The position numbers were made by a program, and so were the translations under genes. A stretch of 64,000 nucleotides of DNA, from positions 1,086,001 to 1,150,000 of the forward strand of contig NZ_CP026363.1 in the NCBI RefSeq assembly GCF_004117055.1. The letters are read 5' to 3'. Source of the DNA: Brevibacillus agri. Lineage in GTDB: Bacteria; Bacillota; Bacilli; Brevibacillales; Brevibacillaceae. The notes below the pieces were generated by a model. It saw only the letters and a program-made list of their open reading frames with translations, searched no databases and had not been told where the DNA came from. Positions within the stretch are counted from its first letter, which is position 1; each line of letters opens with the position of its first letter. Positions 54,626 through 64,000 of this stretch are shown piece after piece.

Positions 54626-55969
54626 CTAGCGGTTTGCAAAAGAAATGCAAAAACTGGTGATACCATCGGCAGATTTGACTTGAATGTTGCCGTTGTAGCG
54701 TTCCGCCACGTTTTTGACGATGGCTAGTCCAAGTCCGCCTTCTCCATTTTTCTTCGTGGTATAGCCCATTTGGAAGATTTCCTGAAGTTGACATTCCGGG
54801 ATTGTCGGACCGCTATTTTCGATATACAGGAAGTGCTCGTTTTCTGTTTGTCCCCATTCAAGGCGTATGTAGCGATTTTCCTCCAGTTCGTAAGAGGTTG
54901 CACGTATGGCGTTGTCCAGCAGATTGCCCAAGATTTTGATTAAATCATATGTTTTGTAGTGCGAGAACTGGCTGATCTCCTTGATTTCCAACGTGAGCGA
55001 GATACGCTCAGCCAGACAAACTACCATTTTGGATTGCAGCAAGGAAGCAACGGCAGGATTTTTGATACGCTCCAATACTTGCGAACTGGAATCAGCGGAT
55101 CTTTCAATCAGGACCGTTTCCTTTAACAGTTGCTCTACGTATTCTTTGGCGTGGCTATGCAGTTCTTTTTTCAAGAATCCATTGATTGCTGTGTAATGGT
55201 TCAAAGAATCGTGCTTGATGGAGCGAACGGCGGTAAAGAGATCCTGAATGCTGTTCAAATAAGGCGTTCCGGTTTCTTCTTCTACACGATTGATCGTCAA
55301 ATTAAGATAAATCCGGAACAAAACCACAATTACGATGAACAAAGCCAAAATGGCTAACTGAAAGAACATTTGAAACTGCGGAGTATACAGCGCAAGAATG
55401 GCCGAGTTGTTCTCTCTCAGAAAAAACGACGTGTTCATAAATAGAATGAGCAAAAACTCGACGCTTCCCAGAAGAATTAACAGGAACAAGTAACGATTTA
55501 AACGGTTGTGCTGAAATAGCTGATGAATGTCAAATTTGGTTGTTCGCAATACGATAGCGATGGTTAGAAATACGCCTAGATAAAATAAACGGGCAAACAC
55601 TGCTAGCATCGTAGTAGACAATATTTCTTCCAGGAATAACTGCTGACTGTTAAAAATGGCGAGAATAATTGATTCGGCAAGAATCATGACGACCAGTGCG
55701 ATCGTTCCCATAAATACCGATTTGAGAATGTTAAACCGATATAACAGGATCAGGTACGCAGTCATGCATAAAAACATCAATATCACTTTCGGTTGATAAA
55801 GCACTTCCAGCAAAGTTAGCAGCTCGCCTGTTAGTGCAAATAGCAGGCTAAATAGAATGGCTTGTTTCTTCTTTTCGAACACCGACAGGTTGAATAAAGC
55901 CAAACTAATCGTCAGTAGCAAGAAGGCTTCGGGTATGTCTACGAGTAAGAAGCGAAGTAAAAAATCCAA
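54626..55969 (-). CDS. AgrC-like GHKL histidine kinase
   Basis: A 447-residue sensor: about six N-terminal membrane helices (about 3-225), then a HPK10-type kinase with H-box SIKHDSLNHYTAINGF and GHKL ATPase (NLLDNAIRATSYELEE, NGEGGLGLAIVKNVAERY). TTG 55969 follows GAGGAGGC; codons before it are excluded. It detects the extracellular peptide. No AgrA response regulator lies near. Confidence 0.9.
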   Translation of the reverse strand: MDFLLRFLLVDIPEAFLLLTISLALFNLSVFEKKKQAILFSLLFALTGELLTLLEVLYQPKVILMFLCMTAYLILLYRFNILKSVFMGTIALVVMILAESIILAIFNSQQLFLEEILSTTMLAVFARLFYLGVFLTIAIVLRTTKFDIHQLFQHNRLNRYLFLLILLGSVEFLLILFMNTSFFLRENNSAILALYTPQFQMFFQLAILALFIVIVVLFRIYLNLTINRVEEETGTPYLNSIQDLFTAVRSIKHDSLNHYTAINGFLKKELHSHAKEYVEQLLKETVLIERSADSSSQVLERIKNPAVASLLQSKMVVCLAERISLTLEIKEISQFSHYKTYDLIKILGNLLDNAIRATSYELEENRYIRLEWGQTENEHFLYIENSGPTIPECQLQEIFQMGYTTKKNGEGGLGLAIVKNVAERYNGNIQVKSADGITSFCISFANR

Positions 55970-56218
55970 GGTGTTGCCTCCTCTTTTTGTCCGACATTCG
56001 GAGTAAAGCAGTCTATATTTGCACTTTAACCAGATTTCGCCTGATACCAACCTCATTTTATATCTTATGAAATAACGCGAAAAATGTAAATGATACGACA
56101 AATTGCAAGCTTAGGCAAGTTGGGGGGCGAGAGGCAAAGGTTGTCGGAGGCAAGACGGTTTCGATACAATAGAGGCACACAACCGGGGACGGATATCCCA
56201 GATAAGGGGGAAGCTTTC

Positions 56219-57154
56219 ATGCGCAAGACAAATGTGAGCCACCTTGTGGATCATTTCAATATGACGATTTTAAGCGGAGAAGAGGGGCTGGGGCGCGAGA
56301 TTACGGTGACGGATTTGAGCCGTCCGGGCTTGCAGCTTGCAGGCTACTACTCCTACTACGCCGAGGAACGGATTCAACTGTTTGGCTTGACGGAAATCAA
56401 CTTTTTCCAGACGCTGAACAGGGATGAGCGATTGGAGCGCATGAATTTTTTGATGCAGGGGCAGACGCCGTGTTTTTGTGTGACGCGCAACCAGCCTGTC
56501 CCGGAGGAAATGATCGAGGCCTCGAACAACTGGGGCGTGCCTGTGCTGCAATCGCCTTTGGCGACGACGACCTTGGTGGGCAAAATGACCAACTTCCTGG
56601 AGAACCGCCTGGCGCCTACTACCACGATTCATGGCGTGCTGACGGATATTTACGGGGTCGGCGTCCTGATTATGGGATCGAGCGGAATCGGGAAAAGCGA
56701 AGCCGCTTTGGAACTGGTCAAACGCGGGCATCGGCTGGTGGCGGATGATGCTGTCGAAATTCGCCAGACGCAGGCAGGCCAGCTAAGCGGCAGCGCACCT
56801 GAGCTGATCCAGCATTTGCTGGAGATTCGCGGCGTGGGGATCATCAATGTCATGACCATGTTCGGAGCAGGGGCTGTCCGCAACGTGAAAAATATTGAGA
56901 TGGTCGTGCAACTGGAGCTGTGGGAGCCGCACAAAATGTACGAGCGGCTTGGACTGGACGAAGAGACGCTGAAAATCATGGACACGGACATCCCGATCAT
57001 TACCGTACCCGTGCGACCAGGGCGAAACCTGGCCGTCATTATCGAAGTGGCGGCGATGAACTTCCGCCTGAAGCGGATGGGCTACAATGCGGCGATGCAT
57101 TTCTCGCGCAAGCAGTCGAACGCCATTCTGGAAGATGCCGATTCAGACTTGTAG
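56219..57154 (+). CDS. hprK: HPr kinase/phosphorylase
   Basis: Phosphorylates HPr at Ser46 and controls CcpA-based catabolite repression. The 311-residue product has the P-loop [15 protein letters not shown] and the C-terminal signature [19 protein letters not shown] 56219 follows GGGGGA; upstream in-frame codons are spurious. The lgt and ppaX genes that usually follow are absent; yvoF follows directly. Confidence 0.96.
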   Translation: MRKTNVSHLVDHFNMTILSGEEGLGREITVTDLSRPGLQLAGYYSYYAEERIQLFGLTEINFFQTLNRDERLERMNFLMQGQTPCFCVTRNQPVPEEMIEASNNWGVPVLQSPLATTTLVGKMTNFLENRLAPTTTIHGVLTDIYGVGVLIMGSSGIGKSEAALELVKRGHRLVADDAVEIRQTQAGQLSGSAPELIQHLLEIRGVGIINVMTMFGAGAVRNVKNIEMVVQLELWEPHKMYERLGLDEETLKIMDTDIPIITVPVRPGRNLAVIIEVAAMNFRLKRMGYNAAMHFSRKQSNAILEDADSDL

Positions 57155-57169
57155 GACGGAGAGTGGCGC

Positions 57170-57667
57170 ATGAGGAAGACAACACGTTATCCGGTCCAGG
57201 GGCCAAACCCGCTCTGGCAAATGTACCGCACGGTCAGCTTCTGGAAAGTCATGAAAAACTTCATCGTCATCCAGCTTGCCCGCTACACGCCTTTTCCGTC
57301 ATGGAAAAACTGGATGTACCGCACCTTTTTGCGGATGGAGGTCGGGCAGGAAACGGCAGTGGCGCTGATGGTCATGATGGACACGATGTTTCCGGAGTTG
57401 ATAAAAATCGGCAAAAACAGTGTAATTGGCTACAATACGACCATTCTCGCCCACGAGTATCTCGTGGAGGAATACCGGCTGGGAGAAGTGCGCATTGGTG
57501 ACAGGGTGCTGATTGGAGCCAACTCGACGATTTTGCCGGGGGTGACGATTGGGGACGGGGCGATCGTGGCTGCGGGAACGGTGGTCCACAAGGACGTGGC
57601 GCCCGGGTCTTTTGTCGGCGGCAACCCGATGCAAGTGATTCGGCCGGGAGGGCTTGAGGAAAAATAG
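57170..57667 (+). CDS. Hexapeptide acyltransferase (YvoF-like)
   Basis: A 165-residue left-handed beta-helix transferase, with hexapeptide turns IGKNSVIGYNTTILAHEYL and IGDRVLIGANSTILPGVTIG. An N-terminal helical part precedes the helix. In Bacillus yvoF lies in the hprK cluster; substrate unknown. GGAGAGTGGC precedes ATG 57170, 15 bases after hprK. Confidence 0.85.
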   Translation: MRKTTRYPVQGPNPLWQMYRTVSFWKVMKNFIVIQLARYTPFPSWKNWMYRTFLRMEVGQETAVALMVMMDTMFPELIKIGKNSVIGYNTTILAHEYLVEEYRLGEVRIGDRVLIGANSTILPGVTIGDGAIVAAGTVVHKDVAPGSFVGGNPMQVIRPGGLEEK

Positions 57668-57720
57668 GCTCGCGCGCCGCTGGTCAGGCTTTTGCGGGAG
57701 AAAGAAAGAATAAAGGAACG

Positions 57721-57747
57721 GAGTCCGTTTTGGCGGGCTCTTTTTTA
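57721..57747 (+). terminator. Terminator after yvoF
   Basis: GAG-CCG pairs with CGG-CTC (one-base mismatch) around a TTTTGG loop, then TTTTTT. Confidence 0.75.
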
Positions 57748-57870
57748 TTGGCTTGCAGCAGAGAGAAGCGGGGCTGCTGGTGAAGCCGTTGGAGATGAGC
57801 GGTGTTTGCAAGCATTGTTCGGGTCGCCTACAGCTTATAATCAAGAATTTTCCGACTATTCTCATCTCCG

Positions 57871-57899
57871 TTGACCGTGAGCGGTCTTCGTGGTAATCT
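57871..57899 (+). promoter_or_regulatory. SigA-type promoter of the his operon
   Basis: TTGACC (57871-57876), a 17-base spacer, TAATCT (57894-57899). The leader is about 70 bases; no T-box or attenuator peptide is seen. Confidence 0.65.
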
Positions 57900-57969
57900 T
57901 CATCATAACACTTTAGTTTGTTACCATATTAGCAGAGTAAAGCGAAACGGAGCAATGGAGGGAATGACG

Positions 57970-59145
57970 ATGGCGAAGCCGTTGGGATTTGAAAAACCGC
58001 TGGGGATGCGGGACATATTACCGGAATCACTGGCGAAGCAACGGCATTTGGAGCGGGCGCTGCGGCATTGTATCGAACGGTGGGGGTACGAGGAAATTTC
58101 CACACCGTCGCTGGAGTATTACGATACCGTGGGAATGGCGAGCGCAACGCTGACAGATCGAATGTTTCGCCTGTTGGATAAACAGGGGCATACCGTTGTG
58201 CTGCGGCCGGACATGACGACGCCAATCGCTCGCGTTGTTTCTTCTTTATATAAAGATGTACCGCTGCCGATCCGCCTGTTTTATCAGGCCAACGTGTTTC
58301 GCGCCCAGGAGAAGGAAGCTGGCCGAAATGCGGAGTTTTTCCAGACGGGGATCGAGCTGATTGGCGACGGCTCTGTGGATGCGGATGCGGAGGCGATCGC
58401 GCTGGCAGTTTTTTGTTTGCGGGCGGCAGGCGTGGAGACGTTCCGAATCGCGATCGGGCACGTCGATTTTGTAGACGGGCTGCTGGAGGACGTGGTCGCC
58501 GAAGAGGATGTGCGCCAGCAATTCCGCCAGTATTTGCACGAGCGCGATTTTGTCGGCTTCCGCCAATTGCTGGAGACGGTTGCGATTGACTCTGCGGGGA
58601 AAAAGCGGCTGGACGCCTTGCTTCGTTTGCGCGGCGGAAAAAGCAAAATCGCGGAGGCGCGGGAGCTTGCGGGTGACGGAAAAGCAGGGCGGGCGGTAGA
58701 AACGATTGCTTCCTTGTGGGAATCGCTGGAGGCATACGGGGTTACCGAGGATTTGCTGTTGGACTTCAATCTGATTATCAATCTGAACTACTATACAGGC
58801 GTTGTCTTTGAAGGCTACGCCGCCGATCTCGGCTCTCCGCTGTTGGGCGGCGGGCGTTACGATCAGCTTTTGGCCCAGTTCGGGCGCTCTGCACCTGCCA
58901 CCGGGTTTGCGATCAAAATGGATCGGCTGCTGACGGTCACGCCGTCGCTGCGAGGTCAAGCGCCAGAACGCATTTTGCTGCTTTATACAGAAGATCGGCG
59001 GCCGGAAGCATTGGCAAAGGCGCAGCAGTTGCGCGCGGACTTCCAGGTGGTCGTGACCCGGCTCGTAACGGGAAAAGCGGAGATAGCGGCAGAGAGCGGG
59101 CAAGGCTACAGCAAGGTGATCTGCATGACGGAACAGGAGGAGTAG
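57970..59145 (+). CDS. hisZ: ATP phosphoribosyltransferase regulatory subunit
   Basis: A 391-residue paralogue of histidyl-tRNA synthetase without catalytic function; it activates the short HisG. MAKPLGFEKPLGMRDILPES and the class II core (MTTPIARVV, FYQANVFRAQEKEAGRNAEF, LLGGGRYDQLLAQFG) are visible. GGAGGG lies six bases upstream of ATG 57970. First gene of the his operon. Confidence 0.95.
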   Translation: MAKPLGFEKPLGMRDILPESLAKQRHLERALRHCIERWGYEEISTPSLEYYDTVGMASATLTDRMFRLLDKQGHTVVLRPDMTTPIARVVSSLYKDVPLPIRLFYQANVFRAQEKEAGRNAEFFQTGIELIGDGSVDADAEAIALAVFCLRAAGVETFRIAIGHVDFVDGLLEDVVAEEDVRQQFRQYLHERDFVGFRQLLETVAIDSAGKKRLDALLRLRGGKSKIAEARELAGDGKAGRAVETIASLWESLEAYGVTEDLLLDFNLIINLNYYTGVVFEGYAADLGSPLLGGGRYDQLLAQFGRSAPATGFAIKMDRLLTVTPSLRGQAPERILLLYTEDRRPEALAKAQQLRADFQVVVTRLVTGKAEIAAESGQGYSKVICMTEQEE

Positions 59146-59148
59146 GAG

Positions 59149-59796
59149 ATGGCGTTTTTCGCAAATGAGCAAAAGCTGACGATTGCCATGCCCAAAGGGC
59201 GAATTTTTGAAGAGGCTGTGCACTTTTTGCAGCAGGCGGGTCTGGAGGTAACGGCTGAACTGCAGGATTCACGCAAGCTGGTCATCCCTGTGGAAAATGC
59301 CAGGCTCGAATTTATTTTGGCAAAGCCTACCGATGTCCCGACTTATGTGGAATACGGAGTTGCGGACGTAGGCGTGGTCGGCAAGGATGTTTTGCTCGAA
59401 GAAGAACGGGATGTCTACGAGCTGTTGGACCTGCAGATCGGCTACTGCCGGATGATGGTCGCCGGATTGCCGGACTGGAAGCCGACAGAAGCGCCGAGAG
59501 TGGCGACCAAATATCCGAAGATCGCTTCCCGCTATTTTCGCGAGCAGGGGCAGCAGGTGGAGGTCATCAAGCTGAACGGCTCGGTGGAGCTGGCGCCGAT
59601 GATCGGGCTTGCGGACAGGATTGTGGATATCGTCTCTACCGGCCGGACGTTAAAAGAAAATGGCCTGGTGGAGCTGGAACATATTTGCGAGATTACGACG
59701 CGGCTGATTGCCAACCGCGCGAGCTACCGGATGAAAAGCGAAGCGGTCGATGATATTGCCGGAAAGTTTCTGGAGGTTATTCCAGGCAGAAAATAG
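59149..59796 (+). CDS. hisG: ATP phosphoribosyltransferase, short form
   Basis: First committed step of histidine synthesis. The 215-residue length and lack of the C-terminal domain define the short HisG, which needs His[22 protein letters not shown] and the [18 protein letters not shown] loop are diagnostic. AGGAGTAGGAG precedes ATG 59149, three bases after hisZ. Confidence 0.97.
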   Translation: MAFFANEQKLTIAMPKGRIFEEAVHFLQQAGLEVTAELQDSRKLVIPVENARLEFILAKPTDVPTYVEYGVADVGVVGKDVLLEEERDVYELLDLQIGYCRMMVAGLPDWKPTEAPRVATKYPKIASRYFREQGQQVEVIKLNGSVELAPMIGLADRIVDIVSTGRTLKENGLVELEHICEITTRLIANRASYRMKSEAVDDIAGKFLEVIPGRK

Positions 59797-59819
59797 AGAG
59801 AAGGAGGGGGAGAAGGACC

Positions 59820-61115
59820 ATGCGGATTATGGAAGCGAGTCAGTTTGACGGAAAGCGGTCGGTGGAGTCGGGGACGAGAGAGCAGCAGGAAGGCGTCAGG
59901 GCCATTCTCGCCGCTGTTCGGGAGCGAAAAGACGAAGCTTTGCGGGAATATACAGAGAGGTTTGACCGGGTGCGGCTGGAGACGTTTCGGGTGAGCGCAG
60001 CGGAGTTTGCCGAAGCGAGCGAGCAAGTCTCTCCGCAGGTCAAAGCGGCTTTGCAGGAGGCGGCGGAAAACATACGCGATTACCATAGCCGCCAGGTGCG
60101 CCAGTCGTGGTTTGTGACGAAGGAGAGCGGCACGATGCTGGGACAGTTGATTCGCCCTTTGCAGCGCGCGGGACTGTATGTGCCAGGGGGCACGGCCGCC
60201 TATCCTTCCAGCGTCCTGATGAACGCGATCCCGGCCAAAATCGCAGGCGTCCCCGAGGTGGTCATCACTACCCCGCCGGGAGCGGACGGCAAGGTCAATC
60301 CGGCGATTCTCGTAGCGGCGCAGATCGCGGGGGTGACGGAGATTTACAAAGTGGGCGGAGCGCAAGCCATCGCGGCGCTCACCTATGGCACGGAACAGAT
60401 CAAGGCGGTAGACAAGATCGTCGGGCCGGGCAATATTTTTGTCGCATTGGCAAAGCGCGAGGTGTTCGGGCTGGTCAGCATTGACATGGTAGCCGGGCCA
60501 AGCGAAATTGCCGTGCTGGCTGATGACACCGCCAATGCGCGTTATGTCGCTGCCGATTTGCTGTCGCAGGCGGAGCATGATCCGATGTCGGCCGCGATTT
60601 TGGTCACGCCTTCGCGGGAGTTGGCCGAGCAGGTGGCGCTGGAGGTAGAGCGGCAGCTTGCCGAACTGCCGCGCCAGTCGATTGCTGCAGCGGCGATTCG
60701 GGATTACGGGGCGATTTTGCTCGTGGAAAATTTGGACGAAGGGTTCGCCGTCATCAACCGGATCGCTCCCGAGCATTTGGAGATCATGATTGCAGAGCCT
60801 TTCGCACAGTTGGGCAAGGTGCAAAACGCCGGGGCGATTTTCCTCGGGCCGTACAGCTCAGAGCCTGTCGGCGATTATTTTGCCGGAACCAACCATGTGA
60901 TTCCGACTAACGGCACGGCGCGTTTTTCCTCGCCGCTGTCGGTGGATGACTTTATCAAAAAATCCAGTGTCATCTCTTACAGCAAGGATGACCTGGTGAA
61001 AAACGGGCCAAAAATCGTGACCCTGGCCGAGCAGGAAGGGCTGGCGGGGCATGGACGCGCCATAACCGAGAGACTGCGCGACTTTGATCGCGAGAAGCAG
61101 GAGTGTGACCAGTGA
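59820..61115 (+). CDS. hisD: Histidinol dehydrogenase
   Basis: Last two oxidations to histidine, zinc-dependent. The 431-residue product has the family core: LYVPGGTAAYPSSVLMNAIP, KVGGAQAIAALTYGTE, VDKIVGPGNIFVALAKR, SEIAVLADDTANARYVAADL and QAEHDPMSAAIL. GGAGAAGGACC precedes ATG 59820. It overlaps hisB by one base (TGATG). Confidence 0.97.
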   Translation: MRIMEASQFDGKRSVESGTREQQEGVRAILAAVRERKDEALREYTERFDRVRLETFRVSAAEFAEASEQVSPQVKAALQEAAENIRDYHSRQVRQSWFVTKESGTMLGQLIRPLQRAGLYVPGGTAAYPSSVLMNAIPAKIAGVPEVVITTPPGADGKVNPAILVAAQIAGVTEIYKVGGAQAIAALTYGTEQIKAVDKIVGPGNIFVALAKREVFGLVSIDMVAGPSEIAVLADDTANARYVAADLLSQAEHDPMSAAILVTPSRELAEQVALEVERQLAELPRQSIAAAAIRDYGAILLVENLDEGFAVINRIAPEHLEIMIAEPFAQLGKVQNAGAIFLGPYSSEPVGDYFAGTNHVIPTNGTARFSSPLSVDDFIKKSSVISYSKDDLVKNGPKIVTLAEQEGLAGHGRAITERLRDFDREKQECDQ

Positions 61116-61714
61116 TGAGTGATCGTACAATCCGCACAGCAGCTATTGAGCGCAATACAAATGAGACGCAGATCGCCCTTTCTTTTGGCGTAGATGGAGC
61201 AGGCGAAAGCAAGCAGGAGTCGGGAGTGCCTTTTTTGGACCACATGCTTGACTTGTTCACCCGGCACGGGCATTTTGATCTGACGGTAAAAGCAAAAGGA
61301 GACATCGAAATCGACTACCACCACACGGTAGAGGACATCGGCATCTGTCTCGGGCATTGCATCCGCGAGGCACTGGGCGACAAAAAAGGAATCAAGCGCT
61401 ACGGAAACGCCTTTGTTCCGATGGATGACGCGCTGGCGCAGGTTGTGATCGACATTAGCAACCGGCCGCATCTGGAGTATCGGGCCGCTTATCCTACGAA
61501 CATGGTCGGCCAGTTTCCGACTGAGCTTGTGCATGAATTTCTGTGGAAGCTGGCGCTCGAAGCGCGGATCAATCTGCATGTGATCTTGCACTACGGCCAC
61601 AATACACACCACATGATCGAGGCTATTTTCAAAGCGCTGGGCCGTGCTCTGGACGAAGCGACGACGATCGATCCGCGTGTAAAAGGGGTCCCGTCTACCA
61701 AAGGGGTTTTGTAG
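61115..61714 (+). CDS. hisB: Imidazoleglycerol-phosphate dehydratase
   Basis: A 199-residue single-domain enzyme with the metal motifs FLDHMLDLFTRHGHFDL, DYHHTVEDIGICLGHC, HEFLWKLA and HYGHNTHHMIEAIF. ATG 61115 follows AGGAGTG and is preferred over GTG 61112. It is followed by hisH after one base. Confidence 0.97.
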   Translation: MSDRTIRTAAIERNTNETQIALSFGVDGAGESKQESGVPFLDHMLDLFTRHGHFDLTVKAKGDIEIDYHHTVEDIGICLGHCIREALGDKKGIKRYGNAFVPMDDALAQVVIDISNRPHLEYRAAYPTNMVGQFPTELVHEFLWKLALEARINLHVILHYGHNTHHMIEAIFKALGRALDEATTIDPRVKGVPSTKGVL

Positions 61715-61715
61715 A

Positions 61716-62326
<611 letters not shown>

Positions 62327-62330
<4 letters not shown>

Positions 62331-63076
62331 GTTTTATCATTTATCCAGCTATTGATATTCGCGGTGGAAAATGTGTGCGGCTGTTTCAAGGGGATTACGC
62401 CCAGGAGACGGTGTATGCGGATTCGCCTGTTGCCATGGCACAGCGTTGGGTAGAGCAGGGGGCCGAGTGGGTGCACCTCGTTGATCTGGACGGGGCCAAG
62501 GAAGGAAAGCCGGCCAATGCGTCCATCATCAAGGAAATCGCCCGCACAGTGTCCGTCCCCGTGCAGGTTGGCGGCGGCATTCGGACGGAAGCGCAGATCA
62601 AGGACTATTTGGATGCAGGCGTGGCGCGGGTGATTGTCGGCACCGCCGCGATTGAAGACGAGCCTTTTACGAAACGGATTTTGCAGGCGTACGGCGACAA
62701 AATCGCGATTGGACTCGACTGCCGCAATGGCCTGGTCGCTACGCGCGGCTGGCTGGAGACAACGGACGTCGCGGCGACAGAGCTGGCAAAGCGGCTGGTG
62801 GCATACGGCGCGGAAACGTTTATTTATACCGATATTGCCCGCGACGGCACGATGACAGGGCCGAATGTCGAGGAAATCGCAGCACTCGCGATAGCGACAG
62901 GCAAGTCGGTCATTGCCTCTGGAGGCGTGAGTCGGCTTGATGACCTGCTCGTTTTGGCAGGGCATGCAGCAGACGGAGTGTCCGGCGCGATTGTCGGAAA
63001 AGCTCTTTACACGGACGCTTTCACGCTGGAAGAAGCGCTGACTCGCATGGAGGGACGTGAGCAGGATGTTGGCTAA
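62327..63076 (+). CDS. hisA: ProFAR isomerase
   Basis: A 249-residue TIM-barrel isomerase, with [20 protein letters not shown] and [17 protein letters not shown] plus [18 protein letters not shown] 62327 overlaps the hisH stop and follows GAGGGGG. It overlaps hisF by 11 bases. Confidence 0.96.
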
Positions 63077-63824
63077 AAGAATCATCCCGTGTCTCGATGT
63101 CAAAGACGGGCGGGTTGTAAAAGGAGTCCAGTTTGTGGGGCTGCGCGACGCCGGAGATCCGGTCGAGCTGGCGAAGAAGTACAGTGAAGAGCGTGCGGAC
63201 GAGCTGGTGTTCCTGGATATTTCCGCCTCCCACGAAGGGCGCAAGACGATGGTGGATGTCATCGAGCGGACGGCGGCCAACATTACGATTCCGTTTACCG
63301 TTGGCGGCGGCATCAACAGCGTGGAGGACATGAAGCGGATTTTGCGCGCCGGAGCGGACAAAATTTCGCTGAACACAGCCGCTGTGCTTCGTCCCGAGCT
63401 TGTTCGCGAGGGGGCGAATGTGTTCGGCTCCCAGTGCATCGTAGTCGCGATTGACGCCAGGTCGGTAGGGGAAGGGCGCTGGGAAGTGTACACGCACGGC
63501 GGACGCAACGCTGCCGGCAAAGATGTCGTTAGCTGGGCGCAAGAAGTGGAAGCGCTGGGAGCAGGCGAAATTCTTTTGACCAGCATGGATGATGACGGCG
63601 AGAAAAAGGGCTTTGGGATCGAATTGACCAGACGCGTCTCGGAAGCGGTAAACATTCCGGTGATTGCTTCTGGTGGGGCAGGCTCGAAGGAAGACTTTTA
63701 CGACGTGCTGACAGCGGGGCGGGCAGATGCCGCTCTGGCAGCTTCTATTTTCCATTACGATGAGACGTCCATTCACTCGGTGAAAGAGTATCTCCAGACC
63801 AAAGGAGTTGTCGTGCGGCCATGA
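63066..63824 (+). CDS. hisF: Imidazole glycerol phosphate synthase cyclase
   Basis: A 252-residue TIM barrel, with [20 protein letters not shown] and [20 protein letters not shown] 63066 gives the standard family start; GTG 63057 is an extension. HisH partner; overlaps hisI by four bases. Confidence 0.96.
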   Translation: MLAKRIIPCLDVKDGRVVKGVQFVGLRDAGDPVELAKKYSEERADELVFLDISASHEGRKTMVDVIERTAANITIPFTVGGGINSVEDMKRILRAGADKISLNTAAVLRPELVREGANVFGSQCIVVAIDARSVGEGRWEVYTHGGRNAAGKDVVSWAQEVEALGAGEILLTSMDDDGEKKGFGIELTRRVSEAVNIPVIASGGAGSKEDFYDVLTAGRADAALAASIFHYDETSIHSVKEYLQTKGVVVRP

Positions 63825-64000
63825 CAGTAGAGCTTCTTACAGCAGAAAACGTGCGCTTTGACGAAAAAGGACTGATTCCTGTCATTGTACAGGATGCGGT
63901 GAGCAAGGCTGTTTTGACGCTTGCCTATATGAACGAGGAGTCGTTGCAGCGATCGCTTGAGACGAAAGAAACGTGGTTTTGGAGCCGCTCGAGACAGGAG
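63821..64000 (+). CDS. hisI: Phosphoribosyl-AMP cyclohydrolase, start only
   Basis: The first 60 codons of HisI (possibly fused HisIE), with [20 protein letters not shown] and [13 protein letters not shown]. The rest lies beyond the window. The ATG overlaps the hisF stop. Confidence 0.93.
   Translation, partial: MTVELLTAENVRFDEKGLIPVIVQDAVSKAVLTLAYMNEESLQRSLETKETWFWSRSRQE

Noticed and set aside
57750..57960. T-box leader before hisZ
   Set aside because: No AGGGTGG-type T-box sequence or specifier hairpin could be found; only a plain promoter is seen.

Overview
The window looks like the chromosome of a motile, spore-forming, low-to-mid GC Gram-positive rod of the Brevibacillus / Paenibacillales type. 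This is inferred from the gene orders hag-flaG-fliD-fliS, hpf-secA-prfB, argC..argF, ftsE-ftsX-M23-ctp-minJ, uvrB-uvrA, hprK-yvoF and hisZGDBHAFI, from long-form Hpf, an Agr-type system, GerAB, Spo0E-like and sporulation-kinase-like genes, strong Gram-positive ribosome binding sites and frequent TTG/GTG starts. No rRNA, tRNA or CRISPR was seen.

Layout. 0-7.2 kb: flagellin, the filament cap and chaperone operon (flaG, fliD, fliS, FliT-like), a transposase fragment, a YjfB-family gene and a MotA/MotB-like stator pair; three SigD-type promoters are visible. 7.3-9.4 kb: a cluster of DnaA boxes, an amino-acid ABC binding protein and permease without an ATPase, and a cold-shock protein. 9.4-16 kb: HD-GYP protein, hpf behind a SigH-type promoter, secA without its C-terminal zinc domain, a hypothetical gene, and prfB with its programmed +1 frameshift. 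15.9-17.8 kb: a decayed PAS histidine kinase, a YciI protein and a lipoprotein cytochrome c. 17.9-26.5 kb: argC-argB-argD-carA-carB-argF (no argJ) with ARG boxes. 26.6-28.8 kb: two tandem pseudoknotted RNA elements matching the cyclic-di-GMP-II riboswitch pattern, a 25-residue peptide gene, a membrane protein and a membrane HD-GYP protein. 29.2-32 kb: argG-argH behind another ARG box.

33.25-37.43 kb is an accessory island. It lies between two same-orientation fragments of one insertion sequence. It carries an XRE-TPR regulator whose 3' end overlaps a 40-codon secreted propeptide gene (an RRNPP-type peptide-signalling pair), tiny ORFs, two unrecognised secreted proteins and a Spo0E-like ORF beside a nested inverted repeat. 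Next come an iron alcohol dehydrogenase, the ftsEX-M23-ctp-minJ division and wall cluster, a secreted PepSY-like protein with a fresh 30-bp tandem duplication, an isolated flgD, SOS-linked uvrBA, an HD protein, a holin-like membrane protein, an agrC-agrB-agrD operon with no response regulator, hprK-yvoF and the histidine operon, which runs off the end in hisI.

Themes. Three separate small-peptide loci (40, 25 and 47 residues) and two HD-GYP proteins point to dense signalling control of motility, sporulation and surface behaviour. The strongest candidates for a new system are the island XRE-TPR/propeptide pair and the tandem riboswitch-peptide-HD-GYP locus; the AgrD-like peptide without a ring-forming residue next to its motif is third.
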